A stretch of 64,000 nucleotides of DNA from Porphyromonadaceae bacterium UBA7087 (GCA_002493515.1 DKYZ01000056.1:3271-67270); one strand, 5' to 3'; counted from the stretch's first letter, positions 52,622 through 61,583 are shown. Numbers and translations: made by a program. Notes: generated from the sequence alone by a model not told the origin.

Positions 52622-53510
52622 AGATGGTTCTGTTTGGCGCCTTGGGCAGACGTTTTTTGAGTCCCAGTCCTCCTGGGATTATTCCGATTACGAATGAATG
52701 TGTGAAGATATGGGTGTTGAGATTGCACACCCAGCTTGTGTAGGCGTTGAATCGGTAGCCGACCCTCATTGCGGTGCGTCCGAAGTCAAGGTCAACGGCC
52801 AGCAGGTTGTCTATCCTGAAATTGTTGCCCCACCATCCGCAGTGGGCGAGGCCGGAATGGTTGCCGAGATAGATTTCATAATACGTCTCGCCGTATTGCG
52901 GGGAGAAAAACGCATTGAGCGACGGAAGCCGCACATGGTCGCTGACCACTATGGGGAGGCGGCCGATGCGGAAGGGGCGTGAGATTCCGGCGCGGAGCGC
53001 GAGCCCCGCCGAGGCAAGGGCGGAGACTGGATTGTTGCCGTTGCGCAGAAGATAGAGGGCTCCTCCGTCGATGCCCACGTCGGCGCCGGCCTCCACCTGC
53101 AGTTTTGACTTGAAGACATGACGCCAGCTCATTCCCCAGTTGAAGGCTGCGTCGAATCCTATCATGAGCGCGTTGCCGTAGGGGTTCAGCATCCGCGACA
53201 GGGAGGCGCAGGCATTGAAGTGCATCAGCAGATGGTCCGGGCAGGAGGGCATCGCCTTGCGCCAGTCGCCCGTCAGCGCCGCGTTCCATCCCCGGTAGGA
53301 GAGGGGGGAGAGATAGGTTGACAGGGCATGGCGCCCTCCGATCTCGATGGCATAGGTGGAGGTGACGGGGCGCGACTGGAGGGTGTCGGCGATTACGCTG
53401 GCTGTATTGTCTCCGGCATATGTCCGGAAAGCCGTGAGCGACGACAGCAGGATTGCCAGCAAGGCAGCGAATGAAGCCGTTTTGTCAAATATCCTTCTTC
53501 GTGGCCTCAT
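52608..53510 (-). CDS. DUF3316-like outer-membrane-type protein
   Basis: A 300-residue exported protein with a signal peptide (about 10-33, ending Tyr-Ala-Gly). The body is beta-rich with alternating aromatic residues (YAIEIGGRHALSTYLSPLSYRGW; then FNACASLSRMLNPYGNALM; NLNTHIFTHSFVIGIIPGGLGLKKRL at the end), consistent with a small outer-membrane barrel. The YLSPLxYxGW motif and length resemble the Bacteroidota DUF3316 family, but this is a moderate match from memory. Its start overlaps the end of parC by 26 bases and its end overlaps the S41 gene by 14, so all three are co-transcribed. Confidence 0.65.
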   Translation of the reverse strand: MRPRRRIFDKTASFAALLAILLSSLTAFRTYAGDNTASVIADTLQSRPVTSTYAIEIGGRHALSTYLSPLSYRGWNAALTGDWRKAMPSCPDHLLMHFNACASLSRMLNPYGNALMIGFDAAFNWGMSWRHVFKSKLQVEAGADVGIDGGALYLLRNGNNPVSALASAGLALRAGISRPFRIGRLPIVVSDHVRLPSLNAFFSPQYGETYYEIYLGNHSGLAHCGWWGNNFRIDNLLAVDLDFGRTAMRVGYRFNAYTSWVCNLNTHIFTHSFVIGIIPGGLGLKKRLPKAPNRTIYAIY

Positions 53511-56145
53511 CGTTCTCGGTGGCTTGATTGTCGTTATTATCGTTTTCCGCGAAATCGAACAGGTCGCCCGGTTCTATTTTGTGGGGGCGTTCCTGTTTTG
53601 TCTCCTCCTGAGGGTTTTCGTCGGGGGTTTCCTCCTCTTCCGGCTCAGGCTCGGGAGGGAAGCGCAATGGCTCAAGCTCTGTGATTCCCTCTATGGTGAA
53701 GGTGCTTATTCTCTTCCCCTTTGCCTTGAAGCTCTTCACTCCGATAAACTCCTCGGCGTCGATCTCCAGGGGGGCGCGGACGCTGTCGGCGTCTCCGAAG
53801 GTAACTTCAAGACGGGGGTAGACTGTGTCGGTGAGCAGCATTATCCTGGAGTCGGGTCCGGCTCCGACAAAACGCTGCGGTCTCGCTGAGGCCTCGAACT
53901 GGAAGCGTTTCAGGTAAGGGAAGCCCAAGGATGCGTCAAACAGCGCGAGTGTCCATATCTTGTCGGGATTGAATTTCTCGATTCGCAGGATATTGTCGTC
54001 GTAATGGTTTGATTCCGAGTAGGTGGAGGTGAAGAACTCCCCGTCGCGGGTGATGACGAGCACCTTGTCGTCTCCCTGGAATATGCCGAGGCTCTCTCCG
54101 CGTCCGTCGTAGTTGAGGCGCAGCACGTCGCGGTCGAACCACACCTCGCGTCCGCCGAGTGTGCTGCGTCCCTTCTCTATGAGCTTGACGTCGGCGATCT
54201 GGTATTTGGTGACGAGGTTGCCCAGGGCCTCTTTCCCCTTTATGTCGAGCTCTGCGAAATTCACAAGCACGTCCTTGGCGCGCGGACGGCGTCCGGTCTC
54301 GTTGGGCTCGTCGCGCAGGAAGACCTTCACGGTCTCGGCCTCGCCGTTGGGATTGCATGTGAAATACTCGATGCGCGAGCTGGGCACCCCTTTGGTAATG
54401 TTGTATTCCTTGTCGCGTGTCAGTCCGGTTATGAAGAAGCGTTTCTTGTAGGAATAGGCGTCTTTGTCGCCGTTGCGGTAGATCACGTTGTAGATGGTGC
54501 GGCGGTCGCCCTTCTTGAAGAGACCGATATGCACGATTTTCTTCCCTATATACTGCTTTTCGGGGACACGCACGATCTTGTAGGTGCCGTCCTTATATAT
54601 AATGAGTATGTCGTCGAGGTCAGAGCAGTTGAAGAGGAATTCATTATCCTTCAGCGAAGTGCCTATGAAGCCTCCGGCCTTGTCGAAATAGAGGCGTTTG
54701 TTGGCCTCTGCCACTTTCGTGGCCTCGATGGAGTCGAAGCTGCGCATGAGTGTGCGTCGCGGGAACGCCTCGCCGTATTTCTCCTTGAGGTGGCGGAACC
54801 AGGCTATGGTGTAGTCGACCATATGGGCGAGGTTGAACTCTATCTTTTCGACCTCGGCCGCCAGGGCGGCTATCTTCTCGTTGGCCTTGTCGGAGTTGAA
54901 TTTCAGGATTCGCCCCATCTTTATCTCCCAGAGCCTCAGCAGGTCGTCGCGTGTGATTTCGCGGAAGAACGACGGTTTGAAGGGTGTCAGGCGTCGGTCT
55001 ACGTGTTCGAGGGCGGCGTCCATGTCGCTTGCCTCCTCCACCTCACGGTCCTTGTAGATTCTCTCCTCGATGAATATCTTCTCGAGAGAGGCGAAGAGTC
55101 TGGCTTCCTGTGTCTCGGCGAGCTTTATCTTCAGTTCCTCCTCCAGCAGGTGGCGAGTATGGTCTACGGAGTGGCGCAGCAGCTGGCTTACGGTGAGGAA
55201 CTGCGGTTTCTTGTCGGAGATCACGCAGCAGATCGGGGAGATGCTCACCTCGCAGTCGGTGAAGGCGTAGAGGGCGTCGATAGCCTTGTCGCTCGATGTG
55301 CCGGGAATGAGCTGCACGATTATCTGTGCGGTGGCGGCGGTGTTGTCGTCTACGTGGCGTATCTTTATCTTCCCCTTCTCCATGGCGCCCAGGATGGAGG
55401 ATATGAGGGTGGTGGTGGTCTTGCCGAAGGGAAGCTCGGTTATTGCGAGGGTCTTGTTGTCGATTTTCTCGATTTTGGCCCTTACCTTGACGGAGCCGCC
55501 GCGTGCTCCGTCGTTGTAGCGAGAGGCGTCCATGAGCCCTCCGGTCTGGAAGTCGGGAAGCAGGGTGAAGCTCTCGCCGTGAAGATATGCCACGGCGGCG
55601 TCGATCACCTCGTTGAAGTTATGGGGAAGGATTTTCGACGACAGGCCCACTGCGATACCCTCGACGCCCTGTGTGAGCAGGAGAGGGAATTTCACGGGAA
55701 GCGTCACCGGCTCCTTCTTGCGTCCGTCGTAGGAGGGGGTCCATTCCGTTATCTTGGGGCTGAATACGGTCTCGAGGGCGAACTCGGAGAGTCGGGCCTC
55801 GATATATCGGGGTGCGGCGGCGGAGTCGCCTGTCAGTATGTTGCCCCAGTTACCCTGGGTGTCGATGAGCAGTTCCTTCTGGCCGAGCTGCACGAGGGCG
55901 TCGCCGATGGAGGCGTCGCCGTGGGGATGGTATTGCATGGTGTTGCCGACGATGTTGGCCACCTTGTTGTAGCGTCCGTCGTCGAGAGTCTGCATGGAGT
56001 GCAGGATTCTGCGCTGCACGGGTTTAAGCCCGTCGTCGATATGCGGCACGGCGCGCTCGAGTATCACGTAGCTTGCGTATTCGAGATACCAGTCGCGGAA
56101 CATTCCGGCGAGCACTGTTCGTTTGTCTTGGAGATTTTCTGCCAT
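53485..56145 (-). CDS. parC: DNA topoisomerase IV subunit A (ParC-type)
   Basis: DNA-cutting and rejoining subunit that pairs with the ParE encoded at 4.3-6.4 kb. The 886-residue protein begins with the winged-helix core: PHIDDGLKPVQRRILHSM, QYHPHGDASIGDALVQ and the catalytic Tyr114 in AAPRYIEARLS. At the position matching Ser80 of E. coli ParC the residue is Ala78. A coiled coil (about 430-480) and a C-terminal blade-type DNA-wrapping region (about 530-820) follow, and the last 60 residues are an acidic, low-complexity tail rich in Glu, Asp and Asn. GyrA is the alternative, but the motif set fits the Bacteroidota topoisomerase IV group. Confidence 0.9.
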   Translation of the reverse strand: MAENLQDKRTVLAGMFRDWYLEYASYVILERAVPHIDDGLKPVQRRILHSMQTLDDGRYNKVANIVGNTMQYHPHGDASIGDALVQLGQKELLIDTQGNWGNILTGDSAAAPRYIEARLSEFALETVFSPKITEWTPSYDGRKKEPVTLPVKFPLLLTQGVEGIAVGLSSKILPHNFNEVIDAAVAYLHGESFTLLPDFQTGGLMDASRYNDGARGGSVKVRAKIEKIDNKTLAITELPFGKTTTTLISSILGAMEKGKIKIRHVDDNTAATAQIIVQLIPGTSSDKAIDALYAFTDCEVSISPICCVISDKKPQFLTVSQLLRHSVDHTRHLLEEELKIKLAETQEARLFASLEKIFIEERIYKDREVEEASDMDAALEHVDRRLTPFKPSFFREITRDDLLRLWEIKMGRILKFNSDKANEKIAALAAEVEKIEFNLAHMVDYTIAWFRHLKEKYGEAFPRRTLMRSFDSIEATKVAEANKRLYFDKAGGFIGTSLKDNEFLFNCSDLDDILIIYKDGTYKIVRVPEKQYIGKKIVHIGLFKKGDRRTIYNVIYRNGDKDAYSYKKRFFITGLTRDKEYNITKGVPSSRIEYFTCNPNGEAETVKVFLRDEPNETGRRPRAKDVLVNFAELDIKGKEALGNLVTKYQIADVKLIEKGRSTLGGREVWFDRDVLRLNYDGRGESLGIFQGDDKVLVITRDGEFFTSTYSESNHYDDNILRIEKFNPDKIWTLALFDASLGFPYLKRFQFEASARPQRFVGAGPDSRIMLLTDTVYPRLEVTFGDADSVRAPLEIDAEEFIGVKSFKAKGKRISTFTIEGITELEPLRFPPEPEPEEEETPDENPQEETKQERPHKIEPGDLFDFAENDNNDNQATENDEATKKDI

Positions 56146-56483
56146 GGTGAAGGTTGGGTCGAATCAGGGTGTAAAGGTAGTAAAAAAATCCGACAGGACA
56201 AAGCCTATTTTCTGAAAATGGTCGTAAGCTTCTGATTTTATGAAATTTAAGGAGGGGGGAGCGTCTGCACGCAATTGTTGCGGATTTGTAGCTGCGGTTA
56301 TGGCCTACAACTGCAGGCTGTGAGAAAACGAGGCGGTTCCTACGTCTATATTTTTATGTGTAAGATGCTTGCATAAACGATTTATAACGTTACAATATTT
56401 TTTGATATGGAAAAGATTTTGAAATTAAGCAAAAAGCAATTAAATTTGCGTCTGAGATATAAACTGACTTAAACCGAGAAACT
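56146..56483. other. 338-base divergent intergenic region, AT-rich near its right end
   Basis: Nothing coding is seen. It contains a near-consensus minus-strand -7 box for parC (TACCTTTA, 56172-56179) and an exact plus-strand promoter at 56418-56449. A short inverted repeat (TTGTAG 56286-56291 with CTACAA 56305-56310) lies between them. Confidence 0.4.
56418..56449 (+). promoter_or_regulatory. Promoter for the C25-LRR pair (-33 TTTG, -7 TAAATTTGC)
   Basis: TTTG at 56418-56421 and TAAATTTGC at 56441-56449 are 19 bases apart, an exact Bacteroidota promoter. The ATG at 56484 is 34 bases downstream. Confidence 0.7.
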
Positions 56484-59003
56484 ATGAGAAACCGATTGCT
56501 TGTGATTTTATGCGGGCTGGTCATGGCGGCTGTCCCAGCTTACGCTTTTGAACTGTTGTCTTCGCCCGCTGAAGATATTATGCCGATACGTGATATTGTT
56601 CCCGGGGACAACGGCGTCACGGTCTCTTATTCATTTCCTGGAGCCGTGATTACAGAGGATGACTTATATCCTGATACCTATAATGTGAGTATACCGGGTT
56701 TCGGAAATAATATGGAGCCTGGTATGCCCGGGTGGCCTCAGAGATGGGATTCATTTGTGATTCCTGAAGGATGTGATGCCAATTTTACGCTGTTGTCAGT
56801 CACGACCGAAACTAAACAGTTTCATCTTGCTCCGGCTCGTAGAGATTTACCCAACAGTGTTGATATTGTATATACAAAGGAAAATGTGCTGCCGGTGGCT
56901 CCATATTCGGGATTAATGCCGGAGAACTGTATAGAGAGGGGAAATATAAGGATTTATCGAGACAGACGTATTATATATGTCAAGGTTTGTCCTGTGTCTT
57001 ATAGACAGGAAGACGGTACTGTAATTGTTGCTGAGTCTCTATCATATCGAGTGGATTTTTCGGAAAGTACCAGATTAAAGTCGAACACTTCGAATAATGT
57101 TCTGCATGAGGTGGATGACAGTGTCATGTCTTCGCTATTTACATACTATGATAATAGAGATGAAAGGATGTCGGATATTATGAGAGCATCATCGGCACCG
57201 TCATCAGCAGATCTTTACCCTGCGCCATATTATTTGATTCTGTCAGTTCCTAATTATAAGGAGGAGGTGGAGCGCTTTGCTGCATGGAAGCGTATTATGG
57301 GTTTCAATATAAAGATAGAATATAAAACAACCTGGTCACCCAGTTCTATTAGGAGTACGGTGCAGAAAAATTATAATGAGCTTTCAAGGCTACAGTATCT
57401 GCTTATAGTAGGAGATGAGGCAGATTTGCCCGGCTTGAAGAAATCATATTATGATAAGGATAATGATAAAACATACGTCTATTATACGGATTATCTTTAC
57501 GCATGTATGGATGGAGAGAATGATTCTACCCCCGATTTATATGTGGGTCGCCTTTCAGTGTCTTCAAACGAGGAACTGAAGTCTGTTGTTGATAAGATTA
57601 TAAAATACGAGAAAGATCCACCAAAAGATAAATCCTTTTATAGCAAGGGGATACATTGTGCTGAATTTAGTGATGATTTAATAACTGAGGAACATAAAGA
57701 AACTGGTAAAACAATGATAAAGGCAATACCGGATTGCTATGAGGATCGGAGATTTACCAGGACATCTGAAGATATTAGAAATGGGCTGCTGGAGGAGGGA
57801 TTCGATATTGAAAGAATATATTTTTATCATAATAATGCGCGAAAGCAATACCCCAATGCCAAGCCTTTATATTGGAATAAGGATACGTATGCGAGTGGGG
57901 AGGAGATTCCCGCTGAACTGAAAATACCGAAGTTTTCATGGAATGGGTCTCTGTCTGATTTTATGAACGCTGTTGACAGAGGAGTTCTGTATGTTCTGTA
58001 TAGAGGTCATGGAGAATGGAATAAATGGCAATCTCCTGATGCAAATTCTAAAGATTTGGAGTATTTGGCAAATGGGAACCTTACACCTGTGGTCTTTAGC
58101 ATCAATTGTAATACCGGAATGTTTCAGAGGTCAGATAGTGAAACCTCCATTGCGAGAACTCAATGTTTCGCAGAGTCTTTCTTAGTGCAACCTGATAAAG
58201 GATGTGTGGGTATCATATCTGCGTGCCAGGAATCGTATAGCGGCTTTAACGATGTCTTGACAATGGAGATGTTTTCTGGTATCTGGCCGAATGCTGATGT
58301 CAGAGTAGCCTTTAGAAATTATACTCCTAATAGATCTCATGGTGCTGGATCCAGTGTGCAAGGTTTGGGTGCCATCTTGGAGAAAGGAGGGTTTGGATTG
58401 GATGATTACTTTAGTTGGGATGAGGAGGCAAACCAATATACAAAGCAGATTTTCCATTGCTTCGGAGACCCAAGTATGAAGATGTATACTGCGTATCCAA
58501 AGGCTACTCCATATAGCTGCTCTTTACCCAAATTTGGTATGTCAGAGAGATATGTTGATATAAGTTCGCCAATATTTATTCAGCTTGTAAAGGTCTATAA
58601 AAGCGGAAAGGTTGAGACTGCCTATGCAAATAAATTCACTGTGCCACTTACGGACGAAGATTATCTTCTGTACGTATGTAAGGAGAATATGATACCGCAA
58701 AAGGTCGTATATGGATTTACAGCATTGCTTCCGGAACCATTGCCAGTGGCATCGATAAAAAGTGTGGCACGAGATGGAGAAAATCTAAGAATAAAGTATG
58801 AGTATAATGCAGAACCAGAGGCTGATGTTATGATTGAAATGTATTCAATAGCGAATGATTACAGTCTTGGCAAACAATATGAGTGTGATATTGAAAATTT
58901 ATGTTGTGATGTGAATGTGTCAAATCTTAAATCCGGTGTGTATGTTTTGCAACTTGTTGTAGATGGGGTTGTGACGGATAGAAGAAAGATTATATTAAAA
59001 TAG
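56484..59003 (+). CDS. Gingipain-like C25 cysteine peptidase, probable T9SS cargo
   Basis: An 839-residue exported protease. Signal peptide over about 1-21 (AYAF cleavage region). A propeptide-like region (about 35-240) contains the NMEPGMPGWPQRWDSFVIP segment typical of C25 propeptides. The peptidase domain (about 245-690) has YYLILSVPNY, LLIVGDEADLPG, the catalytic His509 in LYRGHGEWN and Cys542 in FSINCNTGMFQ. An Ig-like region follows, and the last 75 residues end NLKSGVYVLQLVVDGVVTDRRKIILK (in short, a GxYxxxLxxDGxxxxxKxxL pattern), the hallmark of a type A T9SS sorting domain. PorU encoded at 18.6 kb would process it. The DNA is AT-rich compared with the rest of the window, and a leucine-rich repeat gene follows after 8 bases. 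Confidence 0.88.
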   Translation: MRNRLLVILCGLVMAAVPAYAFELLSSPAEDIMPIRDIVPGDNGVTVSYSFPGAVITEDDLYPDTYNVSIPGFGNNMEPGMPGWPQRWDSFVIPEGCDANFTLLSVTTETKQFHLAPARRDLPNSVDIVYTKENVLPVAPYSGLMPENCIERGNIRIYRDRRIIYVKVCPVSYRQEDGTVIVAESLSYRVDFSESTRLKSNTSNNVLHEVDDSVMSSLFTYYDNRDERMSDIMRASSAPSSADLYPAPYYLILSVPNYKEEVERFAAWKRIMGFNIKIEYKTTWSPSSIRSTVQKNYNELSRLQYLLIVGDEADLPGLKKSYYDKDNDKTYVYYTDYLYACMDGENDSTPDLYVGRLSVSSNEELKSVVDKIIKYEKDPPKDKSFYSKGIHCAEFSDDLITEEHKETGKTMIKAIPDCYEDRRFTRTSEDIRNGLLEEGFDIERIYFYHNNARKQYPNAKPLYWNKDTYASGEEIPAELKIPKFSWNGSLSDFMNAVDRGVLYVLYRGHGEWNKWQSPDANSKDLEYLANGNLTPVVFSINCNTGMFQRSDSETSIARTQCFAESFLVQPDKGCVGIISACQESYSGFNDVLTMEMFSGIWPNADVRVAFRNYTPNRSHGAGSSVQGLGAILEKGGFGLDDYFSWDEEANQYTKQIFHCFGDPSMKMYTAYPKATPYSCSLPKFGMSERYVDISSPIFIQLVKVYKSGKVETAYANKFTVPLTDEDYLLYVCKENMIPQKVVYGFTALLPEPLPVASIKSVARDGENLRIKYEYNAEPEADVMIEMYSIANDYSLGKQYECDIENLCCDVNVSNLKSGVYVLQLVVDGVVTDRRKIILK

Positions 59004-59011
59004 GATATGCT

Positions 59012-59980
59012 ATGAATGTGAATAAAATATTAATGGTAGCGGCTGTACAACTGTTATGGATGATTCCGTCCATGGCGACAGACCAATCTGAAGAAAGTCC
59101 GAGGTCGATAGAAAGATGTTATAACTTTTCAAAATACGACAAAGAATGCGATCAGAAGCTGTTTTATGTTATAACTTCTAAGGAAGCTGAAACTGTAAGT
59201 CTGATTGATCCGTATTTTTATTGTACTGCGTTGGAGTCGAGTCCGTATAGCGGAAGGTTGATTGTACCTTCATTTGTGGAGCACAAGGGTATAAAATGGA
59301 GAGTCACAGGTATAATAGGCTTTGAGCATTCAAGTATTACATATGTCTATATACCGAGTACGGTTTCGCATTTATTAAATCCTTTTAATCGTTCTGGACT
59401 GGAAGAGATTGTTTTTGAGAATAGTGTTAGCTACATTACAGGATTCAATGAATGTTCTAATCTTGATAGACTTGAATTATCTCATGGAACTCGTACAATT
59501 GAAAATGCTTTTAATAATATTTCCATAGAACGGCTTAGAGTTCCGCATACGACGAGTCGTATTCTGTACTCTTTCTCAAAATGTGAATATTTGAGATTCC
59601 TTGACATTCCTGCCGTAGATACTATAACCAGCAGTTTCTCTAAATGTTCCTCATTGGAGTCGATTAAGGTGTCATATGGAATGAGAAAAATTAGCAACAG
59701 CTTCAATGGTTGTGAACGGTTGCGATTAATTGAACTTCCTCCCATGGAGGTCAAGATGGAGAACTCCTTTAATCATTGTCCGGCCATAAGCGAAATTTTA
59801 GTCCGGGTTGTCGAACCATATCCTTTCCCGGAGTCTTGTTTTAAGGATATTGATTTCTCCACATGTACTCTTTCTGTCCCGAAAGGATGTCGTGAGCGAT
59901 ACCGTAATGCCGAGGGGTGGAACAGGTTCGGAATTATTGCCGAAAGATGCTCATTAAAGCCTCAATGGCGTTTTTATTAA
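59012..59980 (+). CDS. BspA-type leucine-rich repeat exported protein
   Basis: A 322-residue protein with a signal peptide (about 5-22, ending Ser-Met-Ala). About eight irregular repeats of roughly 22-24 residues run from about 85 to 270; each carries a hydrophobic strand pattern and an Asn-Ser-Phe or Ser-Phe-x-x-Cys element, as in the treponemal/BspA LRR_5 class (for example SSFSKCSSLESIKV and NSFNGCERLRLIEL). The closing TLSVPKGCRERYRNAEGWNRFG is the standard end of Bacteroidota LRR_5 proteins. No T9SS sorting domain is evident at its C-terminus. It probably mediates binding outside the cell and forms an operon with the C25 peptidase 8 bases upstream. The DNA is AT-rich. Confidence 0.8.
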   Translation: MNVNKILMVAAVQLLWMIPSMATDQSEESPRSIERCYNFSKYDKECDQKLFYVITSKEAETVSLIDPYFYCTALESSPYSGRLIVPSFVEHKGIKWRVTGIIGFEHSSITYVYIPSTVSHLLNPFNRSGLEEIVFENSVSYITGFNECSNLDRLELSHGTRTIENAFNNISIERLRVPHTTSRILYSFSKCEYLRFLDIPAVDTITSSFSKCSSLESIKVSYGMRKISNSFNGCERLRLIELPPMEVKMENSFNHCPAISEILVRVVEPYPFPESCFKDIDFSTCTLSVPKGCRERYRNAEGWNRFGIIAERCSLKPQWRFY

Positions 59981-60009
59981 TATTTCATCAAAAAATAGTT
60001 GGGATGGAA

Positions 60010-60042
60010 TTTGGTGGAACCGGAAGAAATCGCTAACTTTGC
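60010..60042 (+). promoter_or_regulatory. Promoter for tRNA-Leu (-33 TTTG, -7 TAACTTTGC)
   Basis: TTTG at 60010-60013 and TAACTTTGC at 60034-60042 are 20 bases apart; the tRNA begins at 60052, 9 bases after the box. Confidence 0.7.
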
Positions 60043-60051
60043 AGTCGAAAG

Positions 60052-60132
60052 GCGCACGTGGCGTAATGGTAGCCGCGCCAGACTTAGGATCTGGTGTCTA
60101 ACGACGTGGGGGTTCGAGTCCCTTCGTGCGCA
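60052..60132 (+). tRNA. tRNA-Leu, anticodon TAG
   Basis: The acceptor arms GCGCACG (60052-60058) and CGTGCGC (60125-60131) pair fully, with discriminator A at 60132; CCA is not encoded. The anticodon stem CCAGA/TCTGG encloses CTTAGGA, giving anticodon TAG (60085-60087), which reads CUN leucine codons. A long variable arm (type II) and a T loop TTCGAGT are present. The D-arm region GCGTAATGGTAG fits. Confidence 0.95.
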
Positions 60133-60140
60133 CTCGGCCG

Positions 60141-60169
60141 ATGCCGGAATGCCTGCCGCATTCCGGCAT
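60141..60169. terminator. Perfect 12-bp hairpin between tRNA-Leu and the convergent LytTR gene
   Basis: ATGCCGGAATGC (60141-60152) pairs fully with GCATTCCGGCAT (60158-60169) around a five-base loop. It ends one base before the LytTR stop, so it can serve both directions. A T-poor tail follows on each strand. Confidence 0.65.
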
Positions 60170-60592
60170 TCATTCATCTGTAAGCCACGCCTTGAAATCT
60201 GCGACACGGTCTTTGCTGACCTGAAGCCTGACGTTGGGCATGTTCATTAGAATTACCTCAAGGCGCCTGCTGTAGATTTTCTTTATCAGCTTTACGGACT
60301 CCGGGCTGATGATGCATTGGCGGTTGATGCGGAAGAACATATCCGGGTCGAGCTGCCTCTCCAGTTCATCCATTGTGGCGTCTATGTTATGGCGGCATCC
60401 TTCGTTGTCATATATGGTTGTCAATCCGCCGTCAAGTATAATTGCGGATATATTCTCGCATTTCACGATGGCGTATCCATCTGAGCGTTGTATCAGAAAC
60501 CGTCGGCGATATTGACTGGAGTCGCCCACGGCATCGGAAATATCCCTGACTGGCTGACGGAATCTGAGGAACTGCGAGCAGTTTCCGCACAC
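60170..60592 (-). CDS. Stand-alone LytTR DNA-binding domain protein
   Basis: A 140-residue protein with a GTG start. From about residue 32 it is a LytTR domain: RRRFLIQRSDGYAIVKCENISAI, the DATMDELERQLDPDMFFRINRQCIIS core with the conserved Arg-x-Asn/His-Arg element, and the C-terminal VRLQVSKDRVADFKAWL strand-helix. In two-component regulators this domain follows a receiver of about 120 residues, which is absent here: the first 30 residues (MCGNCSQFLRFRQPVRDI) match only the usual linker. An in-frame stop lies about 66 bases upstream of the GTG, so no receiver can be attached. It is either a single-domain regulator or a decayed response regulator. It lies convergent to tRNA-Leu. Confidence 0.75.
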   Translation of the reverse strand: MCGNCSQFLRFRQPVRDISDAVGDSSQYRRRFLIQRSDGYAIVKCENISAIILDGGLTTIYDNEGCRHNIDATMDELERQLDPDMFFRINRQCIISPESVKLIKKIYSRRLEVILMNMPNVRLQVSKDRVADFKAWLTDE

Positions 60593-61061
60593 CGCAAAAG
60601 GTATGGCAATGTCAGCCTGTGCAATGTTTATGTTGCGGTTCGTATAATTCCGGTTCGTTCAGTATTCATCACAAATATCATGGCATTCAGTTGCCCGTGG
60701 CGTAAGTTACCTCGCCCCGGCCAATCGTCATTCATCTGCGTCCGCTTGTTTCGGTCCACAATACAACCGCATTGCTCCCTCACTGCGCGAACACATCTGC
60801 ATACCGCTTTGACCGCCCAAGCATTAACAAATATTGGGGAACGGGGTCTAAATTGTTTTATTTTTTTTTGTAGAATGTACAAGATGTTGAGTGTTAGCAC
60901 ATTACCCCTTCCCCTCGAATAAAATTGGTTATATTCATTTTATAGCTTTGGCCTGAATGGAAAAATATGCTAACTTTGCAGACGTGATTCTTATGTAAAT
61001 CAGACTCACGGAGGCTTCTGATATGGAGACGGATAATGGATTTTTTATAGTTTAATCATAT
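60593..61061. other. 469-base intergenic region, AT-rich at the right
   Basis: No supported gene is seen on either strand. The left 70 bases extend the LytTR frame only to an in-frame stop. A T-rich run lies near 60861-60871, and a complete plus-strand promoter at 60947-60979 serves the next gene. Confidence 0.4.
60947..60979 (+). promoter_or_regulatory. Promoter for the 61062 gene and SusD-like fusion (-33 TTTG, -7 TAACTTTGC)
   Basis: TTTG at 60947-60950 and TAACTTTGC at 60971-60979 are 20 bases apart, an exact match. The leader to the ATG at 61062 is about 75 bases. Confidence 0.7.
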
Positions 61062-61583
61062 ATGAGTATTAAAAAGTTGATGTTTACTTCGGTGGTTGCG
61101 GCTTGTCTTGGCCATCCGTTAATGGCTGATGCGGAGGAGAGTAGGATGATTGCCACGATGACCGATGGAAAAACTGTGAGTGTGGCTCTTGTTGATGGAA
61201 TGCAGGCTACGGTCGATAGCGTGGAGAAAGGAGCGGATATCATGTATCTTTTTCGTGTCAATGGTCCAATGGACTATGAAACGCAGACAGCGGAGCTGTT
61301 GTTCGAGATGCCGGTCGTGGATATGAGCGGCATAGAGTTTACTGACGTTGCCTCTGTGGAGGAGATTTCGGCAAATGGTGGTGTCATCGTTGATATTGCC
61401 GGAGGTATGCTGTCGGTTTCTGGTGTGGAATCGCCTGTCACGTTGTGTGTATACGCACTTGACGGAAAAAGCGTTTTGGAGATGGTAGTCGACCGTGACA
61501 CCAGAATTGATCTGAGCCGTTACGGTCAGGGAGTCCATATAGTGAGAATAGGGAGTGTGAAATTTAAAATCATGTTACGATGA
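61062..61583 (+). CDS. Short exported protein with a T9SS-type C-terminal domain
   Basis: A 173-residue protein with a signal peptide (about 1-22, ending Met-Ala-Asp-Ala). The middle (about 25-100) is a small beta-rich region with ATMTDGKTVSVALVDGM, PVVDMSGIEFTDV. The last 45 residues follow the type A sorting-domain pattern: VTLCVYALDGKSVLEM, then IDLSRYGQGVHIVRIG and a basic end. With only about 110 residues of mature cargo it is unusually short. It overlaps the next gene by 4 bases (its stop TGA lies within ATGAG), so the two are translated together and may form a partner pair. Confidence 0.7.
   Translation: MSIKKLMFTSVVAACLGHPLMADAEESRMIATMTDGKTVSVALVDGMQATVDSVEKGADIMYLFRVNGPMDYETQTAELLFEMPVVDMSGIEFTDVASVEEISANGGVIVDIAGGMLSVSGVESPVTLCVYALDGKSVLEMVVDRDTRIDLSRYGQGVHIVRIGSVKFKIMLR

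Noticed and set aside
54529..56235. 568-codon plus-strand open frame opposite parC
   Set aside because: Long only because GC-rich antisense frames lack stops; the parC motifs on the other strand, including the active-site tyrosine, are unambiguous.
60052..60200. Integration attachment site at the tRNA-Leu 3' end
   Set aside because: No second copy of the tRNA 3' end and no integrase gene were seen in the window; the hairpin after it is explained as a terminator.
60628..60900. 90-codon minus-strand frame upstream of the LytTR gene, as a possible lost receiver domain
   Set aside because: No receiver motif (no DD pair, phospho-Asp or Lys), unlikely composition, and not joinable to the LytTR frame because of a stop.
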